From contig JBFELO010000006.1 in the NCBI GenBank assembly GCA_041552055.1, forward strand, positions 10,893 through 74,892: DNA of 64,000 nucleotides, written 5' to 3'. The notes below the pieces were generated by a model that had not been told where the DNA came from, ran no database searches, and saw nothing but the letters and a program-made list of their open reading frames with translations. Within the stretch, counting starts at the first letter, position 1, and every line of letters starts with the position of its first letter. The translations under genes were made by a program, and so were the position numbers. This document shows positions 1 to 7,644 of this stretch, piece after piece. The stretch comes from JBFELO01 sp041552055. GTDB lineage: Bacteria; Acidobacteriota; Thermoanaerobaculia; Thermoanaerobaculales; Sulfomarinibacteraceae.

Positions 1-318
1 GTGAAAGGCCTCGAGTTCGAGCAGCGCCCCGTCGACGGGCGAACCGTCCGTGTCGGTCAGGACCACAGACAGCGCGGCTTGGTCACCAGCGGTCGTGGCT
101 GGCTCGACCTCGTACGTGAGTGTCCAGCCGAGCTTCAGGTTGCGACGATCCTGTGCCCGTTTGGCGTTCCATGCGAGGGCCTTCTGGTAGTAGTCGTCCT
201 CGACGGCGTACGACGGGTTGCTGGTGGCCAGGTAGATGGTCACGAGCGAGGCGATCACCTGCAGGGCGAGGGCGCCGGCGATGAACGCGGGCCAGCGGAT
301 GTGGGCGGGAAGCCTCAC
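1..318 (-). CDS. fixH: FixH-like cbb3 oxidase assembly protein (partial, 3' end outside window)
   Basis: Only the first 106 codons are present; the gene runs off the left edge. FixH proteins are single-pass membrane proteins encoded next to ccoG and needed for assembly of cbb3-type cytochrome oxidase. Visible here are a hydrophobic segment at about residues 9-30 and the membrane-proximal motif DDYYQKAL at 41-48, typical of the family, followed by the start of a periplasmic beta-rich part. The GTG start overlaps the ccoG stop as GTGA, the same coupling used through the whole operon. The call rests on the N-terminal half and the operon position. Confidence 0.85.
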   Translation of the reverse strand, partial: MRLPAHIRWPAFIAGALALQVIASLVTIYLATSNPSYAVEDDYYQKALAWNAKRAQDRRNLKLGWTLTYEVEPATTAGDQAALSVVLTDTDGSPVDGALLELEAFH

Positions 319-1715
319 GAGTCTCCTTCTTTCGATGGTCCGATCAGTCGGTACGACACCTCGCGCTCGAATTCGACCCCGTCGGAGATGCGCAGCGTCA
401 CCGACGACTCACCGTCGATGAACACGGACCTCGGCGCGGTGATGAACGCTGCGGTCATCTGAGTGTCCCCAACGGCGACCTCGAGCGGGTTCTCAGGCGC
501 GATCAGCGTGTACACCTCTTCCTCCAACAGCCGGAACGAGTAGCTCCGGTCCTCGCCCGAGCGGTTGGCGATCTTGATCCGGATCTGGTTCGACACCTCG
601 CCGGTCTGGAGCACCTGGAACGGGGCGCCGAGGCCGCGCAGGATCGTGACGTCGGCCGTCGCCGAGCCGACGAGAGAGAACGCGAACACGCCGAACATCA
701 GGCACAGAATCGCCGAGTACACCACGAGGCGCGGTCGAACGAACCGGCGGCTGCCGGTTTCGAGCTGTTCCTGCGACGTGTAGCGCACGAGCCCGCGCGG
801 TAGACCGACCTTGTCCATGACCTCTTCACAGGCGTCGATGCACTGGGTGCAGGCGATGCACTCCATCTGCAGGCCATCCCGGATGTCGATCCCGGTCGGA
901 CAGCTGGCGACGCACAATCCGCAGTCCACGCAATCACCGACTGTCCTTTCCTCTCCCTTCCTGAAGCGCCCCCTGGGCTCGCCGCGTCTGACGTCAAAGC
1001 CCACGATCAGCGACTGCCGGTCGAGCAGCACCGACTGGAATCGGCCGTACGGGCAGGCCACGATACAGGTCTGCTCTCGAAACCAGGCGAAGTCCAGGAA
1101 CATCAGCACCGTGGTGCCGAGCATCACCAGGAACGCCATCGGGTGGGCGGTGGGTGGGCTGGTGATCCAGCCGATCAATGAATCCCAGCCGACGAAGTAG
1201 GCCAGGAAGGTGTTGGCGAGGAACGCCGAGATGGCGAAGAACACCACGTACTTGAGGATGCGGCGAGCGTCGGGGCCCTGGGCGTCGAGGCGCAGCTGGC
1301 GGACGCGACCGCCCTCGATCCACCGCTCCAGCGGCCGGTACAGGTACTCCATGTAGACCGTCTGGGGACAGGCCCAGCCGCACCACACCCGGCCGAACAG
1401 CGCGGTCAGCAGGAAGATGCCGATGAAGATCGAGAACAGCAGCATCATCAGCAGGAAGGTGTCGGTCGGCAGGAAGGTTCGGCCGAAGAAGGTGAACTCG
1501 CCCCGCGGGATGTCGAACAGCATCAGAGGTCTGCCGCCCATCTTCAGGATCGGGATCAGGGTGAAGGTGAGGATCAGCCCCCAGGCGGTGACCAGGCGGC
1601 GCCGGTAGAACCTTCCCTTCGAAAGTTTGGGTCGGATCAGGCGTCGGCTGCCGTCGCGGTTGAGGGTCGACAGCACCCGCTCATCGGCCTCGGGGGCGTT
1701 GGAAGTGATGGCCAC
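315..1715 (-). CDS. ccoG: cytochrome c oxidase accessory protein CcoG (polyferredoxin)
   Basis: 466 residues, normal for CcoG/FixG, a membrane iron-sulfur protein that works in copper delivery (Cu(II) reduction) for cbb3 oxidase assembly. The N-terminal membrane segments are followed by CGWACPQ (C112, C116) and CIVACP (C217, C221). Two classical 4Fe-4S clusters follow, at C262/C265/C268/C272 and C286/C289/C292/C296. The C-terminal 130 residues form a further membrane segment and an Ig-like periplasmic domain. It lies 12 bases after ccoP and overlaps fixH by 4 bases, so it belongs to the cco operon. No key cysteine is missing. Confidence 0.96.
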   Translation of the reverse strand: MAITSNAPEADERVLSTLNRDGSRRLIRPKLSKGRFYRRRLVTAWGLILTFTLIPILKMGGRPLMLFDIPRGEFTFFGRTFLPTDTFLLMMLLFSIFIGIFLLTALFGRVWCGWACPQTVYMEYLYRPLERWIEGGRVRQLRLDAQGPDARRILKYVVFFAISAFLANTFLAYFVGWDSLIGWITSPPTAHPMAFLVMLGTTVLMFLDFAWFREQTCIVACPYGRFQSVLLDRQSLIVGFDVRRGEPRGRFRKGEERTVGDCVDCGLCVASCPTGIDIRDGLQMECIACTQCIDACEEVMDKVGLPRGLVRYTSQEQLETGSRRFVRPRLVVYSAILCLMFGVFAFSLVGSATADVTILRGLGAPFQVLQTGEVSNQIRIKIANRSGEDRSYSFRLLEEEVYTLIAPENPLEVAVGDTQMTAAFITAPRSVFIDGESSVTLRISDGVEFEREVSYRLIGPSKEGDS

Positions 1716-1727
1716 GGGCGTAGTCCC

Positions 1728-2384
1728 TCAGGAGGCCACGGCCTCCGCGTCGGCCGCGGTCTCGTCGACAGTGCCCGCCTCCACGGGAGACGCGTCCGCC
1801 GGGGTTTGCCGCTCGAACGCATCGCCCTGCGGCGGCTTCGCGTTGGGCGGCTCGCTGCCGAGCAGGCTGCCGGTGTACGACGATACCGCCAGCAGCTCGG
1901 CCGGCCGCAGTTGCCGTTCCCAGGCGAGCATTCCCTTGGTGGGCACGCCCTCGCGCACGGTGCGATAGATGTCCATGAACTGGCCGCCGTGCAGCCAGTA
2001 CTCGTCGGCCAGGTTGGGACCGATGCCGCCCTCGCCGAACATGCCGTGGCAGGTGGCGCACTTGCCCTGGAAGATCTTCTCGCCGCTGTTCATCATGCTC
2101 TGGTCACCGGTCAGCTCGACCAGGGTGGCCTCGGTGATCTCCCCCATGGCCAAAAGCTCCTCGGCCTGCTTGTCATAAAACGCGACCATCGCAGCGTCGT
2201 AGCGGTCGTGGGCCAGTGGGCCGGGACCGAAGTGGTAGTAGAGGATGTACAGCGGTGTGATCGCGATAGTCAGCCAGAACAGGGCCACCCACCAGCGCGG
2301 CAGCGGGTTGTCGTACTCCTGGATGCCGTCGTACGAGTGCTCGAGGAGGTGGTCGTCGTGTGAATCGTAATGGTGCTCGTTCAT
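1728..2384 (-). CDS. ccoP: cbb3-type cytochrome oxidase subunit III, single-heme form
   Basis: CcoP carries electrons from periplasmic donors to the CcoNO core. The start chosen is the ATG at 2384, which overlaps the ccoQ stop as ATGA and begins MNEHHYD; the open frame upstream lies out of frame inside ccoQ. Residues 26-56 contain the family's NPLPRWW motif and a transmembrane helix. Only one c-type heme site is present, CATCH at residues 109-113, followed by a WLHGG segment typical of CcoP. Most CcoP proteins have two CXXCH motifs and about 290-310 residues. This one has 218 residues, so one cytochrome domain is missing. The C-terminal tail is acidic and alanine-rich. Confidence 0.9.
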   Translation of the reverse strand: MNEHHYDSHDDHLLEHSYDGIQEYDNPLPRWWVALFWLTIAITPLYILYYHFGPGPLAHDRYDAAMVAFYDKQAEELLAMGEITEATLVELTGDQSMMNSGEKIFQGKCATCHGMFGEGGIGPNLADEYWLHGGQFMDIYRTVREGVPTKGMLAWERQLRPAELLAVSSYTGSLLGSEPPNAKPPQGDAFERQTPADASPVEAGTVDETAADAEAVAS

Positions 2385-2566
2385 CGTGGATCTCCACTGT
2401 TGGGCTCGTCGTCCTCGAGCGGCAGGTACCGAGCCCGATCCCAGCTCGCGCTGCGTCGAAACAGCACCCATGCCGCGACCGCGGTGAAGGTGATGAAGCT
2501 GATGATCAGGCCGAGTTCGGCCCACGATGACAGCCCTGCGGCGCTCATGATGTCGGACAGTCTCAC
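2381..2566 (-). CDS. ccoQ: cbb3-type oxidase subunit IV (CcoQ/FixQ-like)
   Basis: A 61-residue protein with one transmembrane helix at about residues 16-36 followed by a charged cytoplasmic tail (RRSASWDRARYLPL), the standard CcoQ layout. CcoQ stabilises the cbb3 complex and is not catalytic. The GTG start overlaps the ccoNO stop (GTGA) and its own stop overlaps the ccoP start (ATGA), so all three subunits are translationally coupled. Sequence conservation in CcoQ is low, so position and topology carry the call. Confidence 0.85.
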   Translation of the reverse strand: MRLSDIMSAAGLSSWAELGLIISFITFTAVAAWVLFRRSASWDRARYLPLEDDEPNSGDPR

Positions 2567-4878
2567 TGTGCCTCCGCGACCTCGACCTCGTCCGCAGAGG
2601 TGTGTCCGCTCTCCGGGACGGCCTCGACCTCGTCGGCGACCGGCTCCGGCTTGGAGATGTCGGTGCCGAGCCGCTGCAGGTAGGCGATGAGCGCGACGAT
2701 CTGCTTGTCTCCGAGGCCCGCCGGTCCTCCCTGGTCGGAAATCTCGGCGGCGATGGTCTCCGCCTGGGCGCGCGCGGCCGCGGCAGCGCCCTCGATCTCC
2801 TGATCGCTATACGGGACCCCCAGCGTCCGGTGGGCGCGCACGATGCCCGGAATCCGTTCGAAGTCGAGACCGTCGGTGAGCATCCACGGAAAGGCAGGCA
2901 TGATCGAACCCGCCGTGATCGCTCTGGGATCGTCCATGTGGCGCACGTGCCACAGGTGCGGGTACCTGTTCCCGACCCGGTGGAGGTCCGGGCCGATCCG
3001 TCTAGACCCCCACTGGAACGGGTGGTCGTAGACGAACTCGCCTGGCTTCGAGTACTCCCCGTAACGCTCGGTCTCGGCGCGGATCGGGCGCACCATCTGC
3101 GAGTGGCAGTTGTAGCAACCTTCGCGCAGGTAGATGTCCCGGCCGGCCAGCTCGAGCGGGGTGTACGGCGTGACCGTGGCGATCGTCGGCACGTTGGACC
3201 TGATGAGGAAGGTCGGGAGGATCTCGAACAGCGAGGCCACCACCACCGCCACAGTGACCATCACCGTGAAGGTCAGGGGCAACCTCTCCCAGCGGCGGTG
3301 CCACGTGATCCGTGCGAACCGCTCCAGCTTGTAGGCGAAGTCGACCACGTGAGCGCCCGAGGTGCGCAGCGGCGACGGCGGCTCGGGGCGGTCGGTGTAG
3401 CCCTTGGCGAGCGCCGGCGCGGAGTGCACGGGGATCTCGTAGGAGGACGGACGCCGGCGCCAGGTCATGACCATGTTGAACGCCATCAGCAGCACCCCGG
3501 CCAAGTAGGCCGTGCCGCCGATGACCCGCACCCAGTACATCGGGATCAGCCGGAGCGTGGTCTCCACAAAGTCGCCGTACTTCAGGTAGCCTTCCTCGTC
3601 GAAGGCGAGCCACATCAGGCCCTGGGTGAGGCCGGCCGCGTAGATTGCAACGATGTACAGCAGGATGCCGATGGTGCCGATCCAGAAGTGGGCCTCGGCC
3701 AGCTTCTTCGACCAGAGCTCCGTCTGGTAGATCCTCGGCAGCAGCCAGTAGATCATGCCGAAGGTCAGAAAGCCCACCCAGCCGAGCGCGCCGGAGTGGA
3801 CGTGGGCGATGGTCCAATCGGTGTAGTGGGACAGCAGGTTGACCGACTTCACCGACAGCATCGGGCCCTCGAACGTGGACATGCCGTAAAAGGTGACCGC
3901 CACCACGAAGAACTTGAGCACGGGCTCCTCGGCGACCTTGTGCCAGGCACCGCGCAGCGTCAGGAGACCGTTGAGCATGCCGCCCCAGGAAGGCATCCAC
4001 AGCATCACCGAGAACAGCATCCCGAGTGTCGAAGCCCACGCCGGCAGGGCGGTGTAGTGGAGGTGGTGCGGCCCTGCCCAGATGTAGATGAACACCAGCG
4101 TCCAGAAGTGGATGATCGACAGCCGGTAGGAGAACACGGGCCGGTTCGCGGCCTTGGGCATGAAGTAGTACATGATGCCGAGAAACGGCGTGGTGAGCAG
4201 GAAACCGACCGCGTTGTGGCCGTACCACCACTGCATGAAGGCGTCCTGGACGCCCGCGTACACCGAGTAGCTCTTGAACAGGCCCGCCGGCACCTCGAGG
4301 CTGTTGAACACGTGCAGCACGGTGATGGTGATGATGGTCGCGATGTAGAACCAGATGGCGACGTAGAGGTGGCGCTCGCGTCGTCTCGCGATCGTGCCGA
4401 AGACGTTGACCGCGAACGCGACCCAGACGACGGCGATCGCGAGATCGATGGGCCACTCGAGTTCGGCGTACTCCTTGCCCGTGGTGAAGCCCAGCGGCAG
4501 GGTGACGGCGGCGGCGATGATGATCGCCTGCCAGCCCCAGAAGTGGAACAGGCTGAGCGCGCGCGAGAACATCGGCGTCTTCAACAGCCGCTGCAGCGAG
4601 TAGTAGATGCCGGCGAACACCGCGTTCGCGGCGAAGGCGAAGATCACCGCATTGGTGTGCAGCGGGCGGAGCCGGCCGAAGCTGGTCCACGGCAGCTCGA
4701 GGTTGAAGACGGGGTTTGCGAGCTGCAGTGCGACCAGCAGCCCGACCACCATGCCGACGATGCCCCAGAGCACGGTCACCATGGTGAACTTGCGGACGAT
4801 GTCGTCGTCGTAGCTGAACTGCTCGATTCGGGTCGAATCCGTCACGGGTTGGTCGATCGTAGCGGCATCGCTGGTCAC
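2563..4878 (-). CDS. ccoNO: cbb3-type cytochrome c oxidase, fused subunits I and II (CcoN-CcoO)
   Basis: 771 residues with the GTG start at 4878, which overlaps the Rrf2 gene stop as GTGA; the open frame continues upstream without homology. Residues 1-475 are CcoN, the proton-pumping heme-copper core. H74 and H361 are the predicted low-spin heme b ligands, H359 the b3 ligand, H221/H271/H272 the CuB ligands, and Y265 in IYIWAGPHH the cross-linked tyrosine. All of these have exactly the spacing known for CcoN. Residues from about 480 are CcoO: a membrane anchor near 525-550, the heme c site CYNCHSQ at 588 and the axial methionine in IMPAFPWM at 660. ccoN and ccoO are usually separate genes; the fusion is known in some phyla. 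It reduces O2 with high affinity. Confidence 0.97.
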   Translation of the reverse strand: MTSDAATIDQPVTDSTRIEQFSYDDDIVRKFTMVTVLWGIVGMVVGLLVALQLANPVFNLELPWTSFGRLRPLHTNAVIFAFAANAVFAGIYYSLQRLLKTPMFSRALSLFHFWGWQAIIIAAAVTLPLGFTTGKEYAELEWPIDLAIAVVWVAFAVNVFGTIARRRERHLYVAIWFYIATIITITVLHVFNSLEVPAGLFKSYSVYAGVQDAFMQWWYGHNAVGFLLTTPFLGIMYYFMPKAANRPVFSYRLSIIHFWTLVFIYIWAGPHHLHYTALPAWASTLGMLFSVMLWMPSWGGMLNGLLTLRGAWHKVAEEPVLKFFVVAVTFYGMSTFEGPMLSVKSVNLLSHYTDWTIAHVHSGALGWVGFLTFGMIYWLLPRIYQTELWSKKLAEAHFWIGTIGILLYIVAIYAAGLTQGLMWLAFDEEGYLKYGDFVETTLRLIPMYWVRVIGGTAYLAGVLLMAFNMVMTWRRRPSSYEIPVHSAPALAKGYTDRPEPPSPLRTSGAHVVDFAYKLERFARITWHRRWERLPLTFTVMVTVAVVVASLFEILPTFLIRSNVPTIATVTPYTPLELAGRDIYLREGCYNCHSQMVRPIRAETERYGEYSKPGEFVYDHPFQWGSRRIGPDLHRVGNRYPHLWHVRHMDDPRAITAGSIMPAFPWMLTDGLDFERIPGIVRAHRTLGVPYSDQEIEGAAAAARAQAETIAAEISDQGGPAGLGDKQIVALIAYLQRLGTDISKPEPVADEVEAVPESGHTSADEVEVAEAQ

Positions 4879-5327
4879 GGCTGCTTCACTCCTGCAGGAT
4901 TGTCGTCGAACACCAGCGGCGTGCGCACGGCACGCTCGGCGATGTCCGCGAGGGTTGTCCTCTCCAAAAGGTCGCACATCGACTTGCGAATTCCGACCCA
5001 CTCGTCGTGGATCGGACAGGCGGCCTGATCCGTGCAGTACGCCTGCCCGAGGATGCACTCGACCCCGTTCCATCGGTGCTCGAACGGCAGCACCAGCTCG
5101 ATCAGCGAGATCTGGTCGGCCGGTCGGTTGAGCCGAAAGCCTCCCGAGCGGCCGCGCTGACTGGTCACCAGATCGGTGGCGGTGAGCCGGCGCAGGATCT
5201 TGCTCAGGAACTGCGGCGGCAGGTCGAGATCGGCCGCGATCTCGCGGCTCTGCAGGGCACCGTTTTCGTGCCTGACGGCGAGCAATGACAGGGCTCGGAT
5301 CGCGTACTCGGCGCTGCGGCTCAGCAT
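4875..5327 (-). CDS. Rrf2-family iron-sulfur transcription regulator
   Basis: 150 residues with the start at the ATG at 5327 (MLSRSAEYAIRAL). An N-terminal winged helix is followed by a cysteine cluster ECILGQAYC...AACPIHDEW, spaced C-x6-C-x5-C with a following CxxH. This is the IscR-type arrangement that binds a 2Fe-2S cluster. It heads the cco operon and overlaps ccoNO by 4 bases, so it probably controls cbb3 oxidase in response to Fe-S status, oxygen or NO, and may autoregulate. A near-consensus promoter ends only 8 bases before the ATG with no Shine-Dalgarno, so the message is probably leaderless. The longer upstream open frame runs through that promoter and a repeat and is rejected. Confidence 0.92.
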   Translation of the reverse strand: MLSRSAEYAIRALSLLAVRHENGALQSREIAADLDLPPQFLSKILRRLTATDLVTSQRGRSGGFRLNRPADQISLIELVLPFEHRWNGVECILGQAYCTDQAACPIHDEWVGIRKSMCDLLERTTLADIAERAVRTPLVFDDNPAGVKQP

Positions 5328-5335
5328 CGGGCGGG

Positions 5336-5365
5336 ATATTAGGACCCTGACGTCCGATTTGTCAA
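5336..5365 (-). promoter_or_regulatory. sigma70-type promoter of the rrf2-cco operon
   Basis: On the minus strand, a perfect -35 TTGACA (5365-5360) is followed by an 18-base spacer and the -10 TAATAT (5341-5336). The ATG of the Rrf2 gene lies 8 bases further on, so transcription should start at or within a base or two of the start codon. Confidence 0.7.
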
Positions 5366-5369
5366 GAGC

Positions 5370-5402
5370 GCAATTCGCGTCGCGAATTGCTGTGGAGTGG
5401 CA
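5370..5402. repeat. AATTCGC palindrome repeat, copy 1
   Basis: A perfect inverted repeat of GCAATTCGC arms over 5370-5390, followed by TGTGGAGTGGCA. The same palindrome plus the same 12-base tail recurs at 63626-63658. Related copies lie at 20247-20267 and 18009-18029. It sits just upstream of the rrf2 promoter. Confidence 0.85.
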
Positions 5403-5484
5403 GCGCGCTCCGCAGGGCACGAGCGATGGGAAACCTCCAGTCGAAGGCGGGTGGTTTAGCGACCAGCGACGGCCGGGCGGGCGA

Positions 5485-6549
5485 CTACGGCCCCGGCGCC
5501 GGAGCGTCCGGATGAGTCGCGTACCACGCGAACCAGAACGAGTACCGCGTGACCGGAGGTGGTCCGAGGCCGTCGCGCCGCGTCACCGTAGCAATGCCCG
5601 GATGGACGGCGAAGCGGATGCGAAGAGGAATGCCGCCCACGACCGTGTCGTACGAGCCCAGAGGCGTTCCAGCCGCGTCGGCGAGTCGGGGCAGCGCGAA
5701 CGCGGCCTCGTCGGCGCCGGCGTTGATCACCACCAGCCGGTCCTTGAGGCCGAGATCGCCGGTCTCGGGCAGAGGATCGACCGGGAAGCGCAGCACGTCG
5801 GACCCGAAGTAGGAGTGGTAGGGATCCCGTTTGTACGCCTGCTTCATGCGGTACAGCGGTGCCAGCACGCGACTGTGGGGGTGGTCGGATCGCCACTCTT
5901 CCCAGGTGCACAGGGTCGCCGGCAGCAGCTCGAGATGGCGCCCTTCGGCAGCGTGTGGTCCGCTGATCGCGCGCGCCTGCAGCTGGCTCCAGAGACTCGG
6001 AACGCCGTCCGCGTCCTGCCGGTCGTAGAGCAGCAGGTTGGAGTTGTACAGGAGACCCGAGACCCCGAAATGTTGGACCTCGGATCCGATGGTTCGTTTC
6101 GCGGCCACCACGGAGTCGCACAGGGGGTTGTACGTGACGACCACAGGGATTCCGCCGACCGTGTCGTTGACGACCTCGTGCCAGCGCATGAGTCGTTGCG
6201 GGTAGGCACGGGCTTCGTCACCGAGGGTCACACCGATCACCCGGTCGCCGTCGAGCAGGAACTTGCCCCGTCCTTCTTCGTTCTCTTGCTCGACCTCCTG
6301 GATCGACAAGGTCTCGGGCTCATCCAGAACCGGCAGACCGTCTCGATCCATGCCTGACGCCACGAGCTGTGCAGTGGGCACCAGGCAGGTCGACAGGTCG
6401 AAGCCGTAGCTCGCCACAGTTCGGCCGTCTCCGGGCTGCTTCGGCTTTTGGCGAGGGCCGAGAACACCGAGGAGCAGGACGGCAAGGCTGAGCAGCGCGG
6501 CGACGACCGCCGCCCACCATCCGCTGCTGATCAGGCGTGGTGTCTTCAG
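5485..6549 (-). CDS. DUF3179 domain-containing membrane-anchored protein
   Basis: The DUF3179 domain fills most of the protein, with characteristic stretches such as ARAYPQRLMRWHEVVND, VTYNPLCDSVVA and FGVSGLLYNSN. Its biochemical role is unknown. The first conventional start is a GTG at 6417, but the same frame upstream encodes a convincing signal anchor (WWAAVVAALLSLAVLLLG). It reaches a CTG at 6549 that overlaps the ctaB stop as CTGA, with AAGGTGAG 5 bases before it. I therefore take the CTG start (354 residues). The NTGA overlap matches the coupling seen at four neighbouring junctions. It is co-transcribed with ctaB, so a link to oxidase or heme biogenesis is possible but unproven. Confidence 0.85.
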   Translation of the reverse strand: MKTPRLISSGWWAAVVAALLSLAVLLLGVLGPRQKPKQPGDGRTVASYGFDLSTCLVPTAQLVASGMDRDGLPVLDEPETLSIQEVEQENEEGRGKFLLDGDRVIGVTLGDEARAYPQRLMRWHEVVNDTVGGIPVVVTYNPLCDSVVAAKRTIGSEVQHFGVSGLLYNSNLLLYDRQDADGVPSLWSQLQARAISGPHAAEGRHLELLPATLCTWEEWRSDHPHSRVLAPLYRMKQAYKRDPYHSYFGSDVLRFPVDPLPETGDLGLKDRLVVINAGADEAAFALPRLADAAGTPLGSYDTVVGGIPLRIRFAVHPGIATVTRRDGLGPPPVTRYSFWFAWYATHPDAPAPGP

Positions 6550-7559
6550 AATCTCACCTTCGTGTGTGTCGCGTCCGATGGCGGCTCGACGGTCGTGACG
6601 ATTCGGGCTTCCACGCTGTGTTCTGTTGCGGGCGGCGGAACGGTCCTGTCGCCCACCATCACGATCATCAACAACGGGAGATACACGATACTCGCGAGGA
6701 ACAGACGGCGCGCGGCCGTTTGACTGCGCAGCCGCAGGAACTTCCAGCCGACCAGGGCGAAGCCGGCGCCGAGCAGCTGGGAGCTCACCAGGAACACGGT
6801 TCCGGACAGGCCGGTCCAGGACAGCGCCGCGGTGATCGGCAGCAGGGCCGCCGCGTAGAGCACGGCCAGGCGCCCGGTCAGATCTCCGTCACGGTCGACG
6901 GACGGCATCATCCGAAATCCGGCGCGCTGGTAGTCGGACCGGTAGAGCCACGCCAGCGACAGAAAGTGCGGCACCTGCCAGAAGAACAGGATCCCGAACA
7001 GGATCCAGGCGCCGAGCTCGAGCCGACCGGCTCCGGCGGTCCAGCCCATCATCGGTGGAACCGCGCCGCACACTGCGCCGACTGCAGTGTTGAAAGGGGT
7101 TCGCACCTTGAGCGGTGTGTACACCAGAACGTACAGAAGGATTGTGAACAGCGAGAGCCCGGTGGTCAGCCAGTTGGTGCCGACGGCCAATACGGTCAGT
7201 CCTGCCGCGGCAGACGCGAGCCCCCAGACAGCGACTTCGCGACGGCCGACGCGGTGCGACGGCAGCGGGCGGCCGCGGGTGCGCTCCATGAGACGATCGC
7301 GATCTGCCTCGAGCAGCTGGTTGAGGATATTCGCGCCGAATGCCGACAGCGCGGTGCCGATCGCGATCCACGCCAGGCCGGTCAGGCTCGTGCTGCCGGC
7401 GGCACCGACGAGGTACCCGACCACCGCCGTCAGCACGACGAAGCTGGCGAGTCGAGCCTTCGACAGCTCGAGATAGCAGCTGATGAGTTGCCGTGTGCTC
7501 CGGTCTGCCGCAACCTGTTTCGAGTCCGTGATGTTCTTGTCCACGAGTGTGAGTCCCAA
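6546..7559 (-). CDS. ctaB: protoheme IX farnesyltransferase (heme O synthase)
   Basis: 337 residues of polytopic UbiA-type prenyltransferase. It converts heme B to heme O with farnesyl diphosphate in the membrane. The conserved aspartate-rich loop N..EADRDRLMERT (D86, D88) and the YTPLKVRTPFNT segment identify the family, and the length is usual apart from a short polar C-terminal tail. The start used is the TTG at 7559; a GTG at 7544 is a possible alternative. It is divergent from ctaA across an 85-base intergenic region and is translationally coupled to the DUF3179 gene downstream. Confidence 0.95.
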   Translation of the reverse strand: MGLTLVDKNITDSKQVAADRSTRQLISCYLELSKARLASFVVLTAVVGYLVGAAGSTSLTGLAWIAIGTALSAFGANILNQLLEADRDRLMERTRGRPLPSHRVGRREVAVWGLASAAAGLTVLAVGTNWLTTGLSLFTILLYVLVYTPLKVRTPFNTAVGAVCGAVPPMMGWTAGAGRLELGAWILFGILFFWQVPHFLSLAWLYRSDYQRAGFRMMPSVDRDGDLTGRLAVLYAAALLPITAALSWTGLSGTVFLVSSQLLGAGFALVGWKFLRLRSQTAARRLFLASIVYLPLLMIVMVGDRTVPPPATEHSVEARIVTTVEPPSDATHTKVRF

Positions 7560-7599
7560 TTCCCGGAAGTGATCTGCGATGATGGCACCGGGTTCGGGC

Positions 7600-7607
7600 A
7601 GTATAAC
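7600..7607. promoter_or_regulatory. overlapping divergent -10 elements between ctaB and ctaA
   Basis: The 8 bases AGTATAAC give TATAAC on the plus strand (toward ctaA) and TATACT on the minus strand (toward ctaB). No convincing -35 hexamer was found for ctaA; for ctaB a TTGCGA lies 15 bases upstream. The 7560-7644 gap otherwise carries only the ctaA ribosome site GGGGGAGG. Confidence 0.4.
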
Positions 7608-7644
7608 CGCAGCCCGAGAGTCGCAATTTCAGGGGGAGGCGGCC

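Noticed and set aside
2602..5028. Long plus-strand open frame of 808 codons across ccoNO
   Set aside because: It is the antisense shadow of a gene with every CcoN/CcoO ligand in place; composition is low-complexity and matches no family.
5328..5420. Extended N-terminus for the Rrf2 regulator
   Set aside because: The extra 31 codons run through the TTGACA/TAATAT promoter and a palindromic repeat and are not part of the Rrf2 fold.
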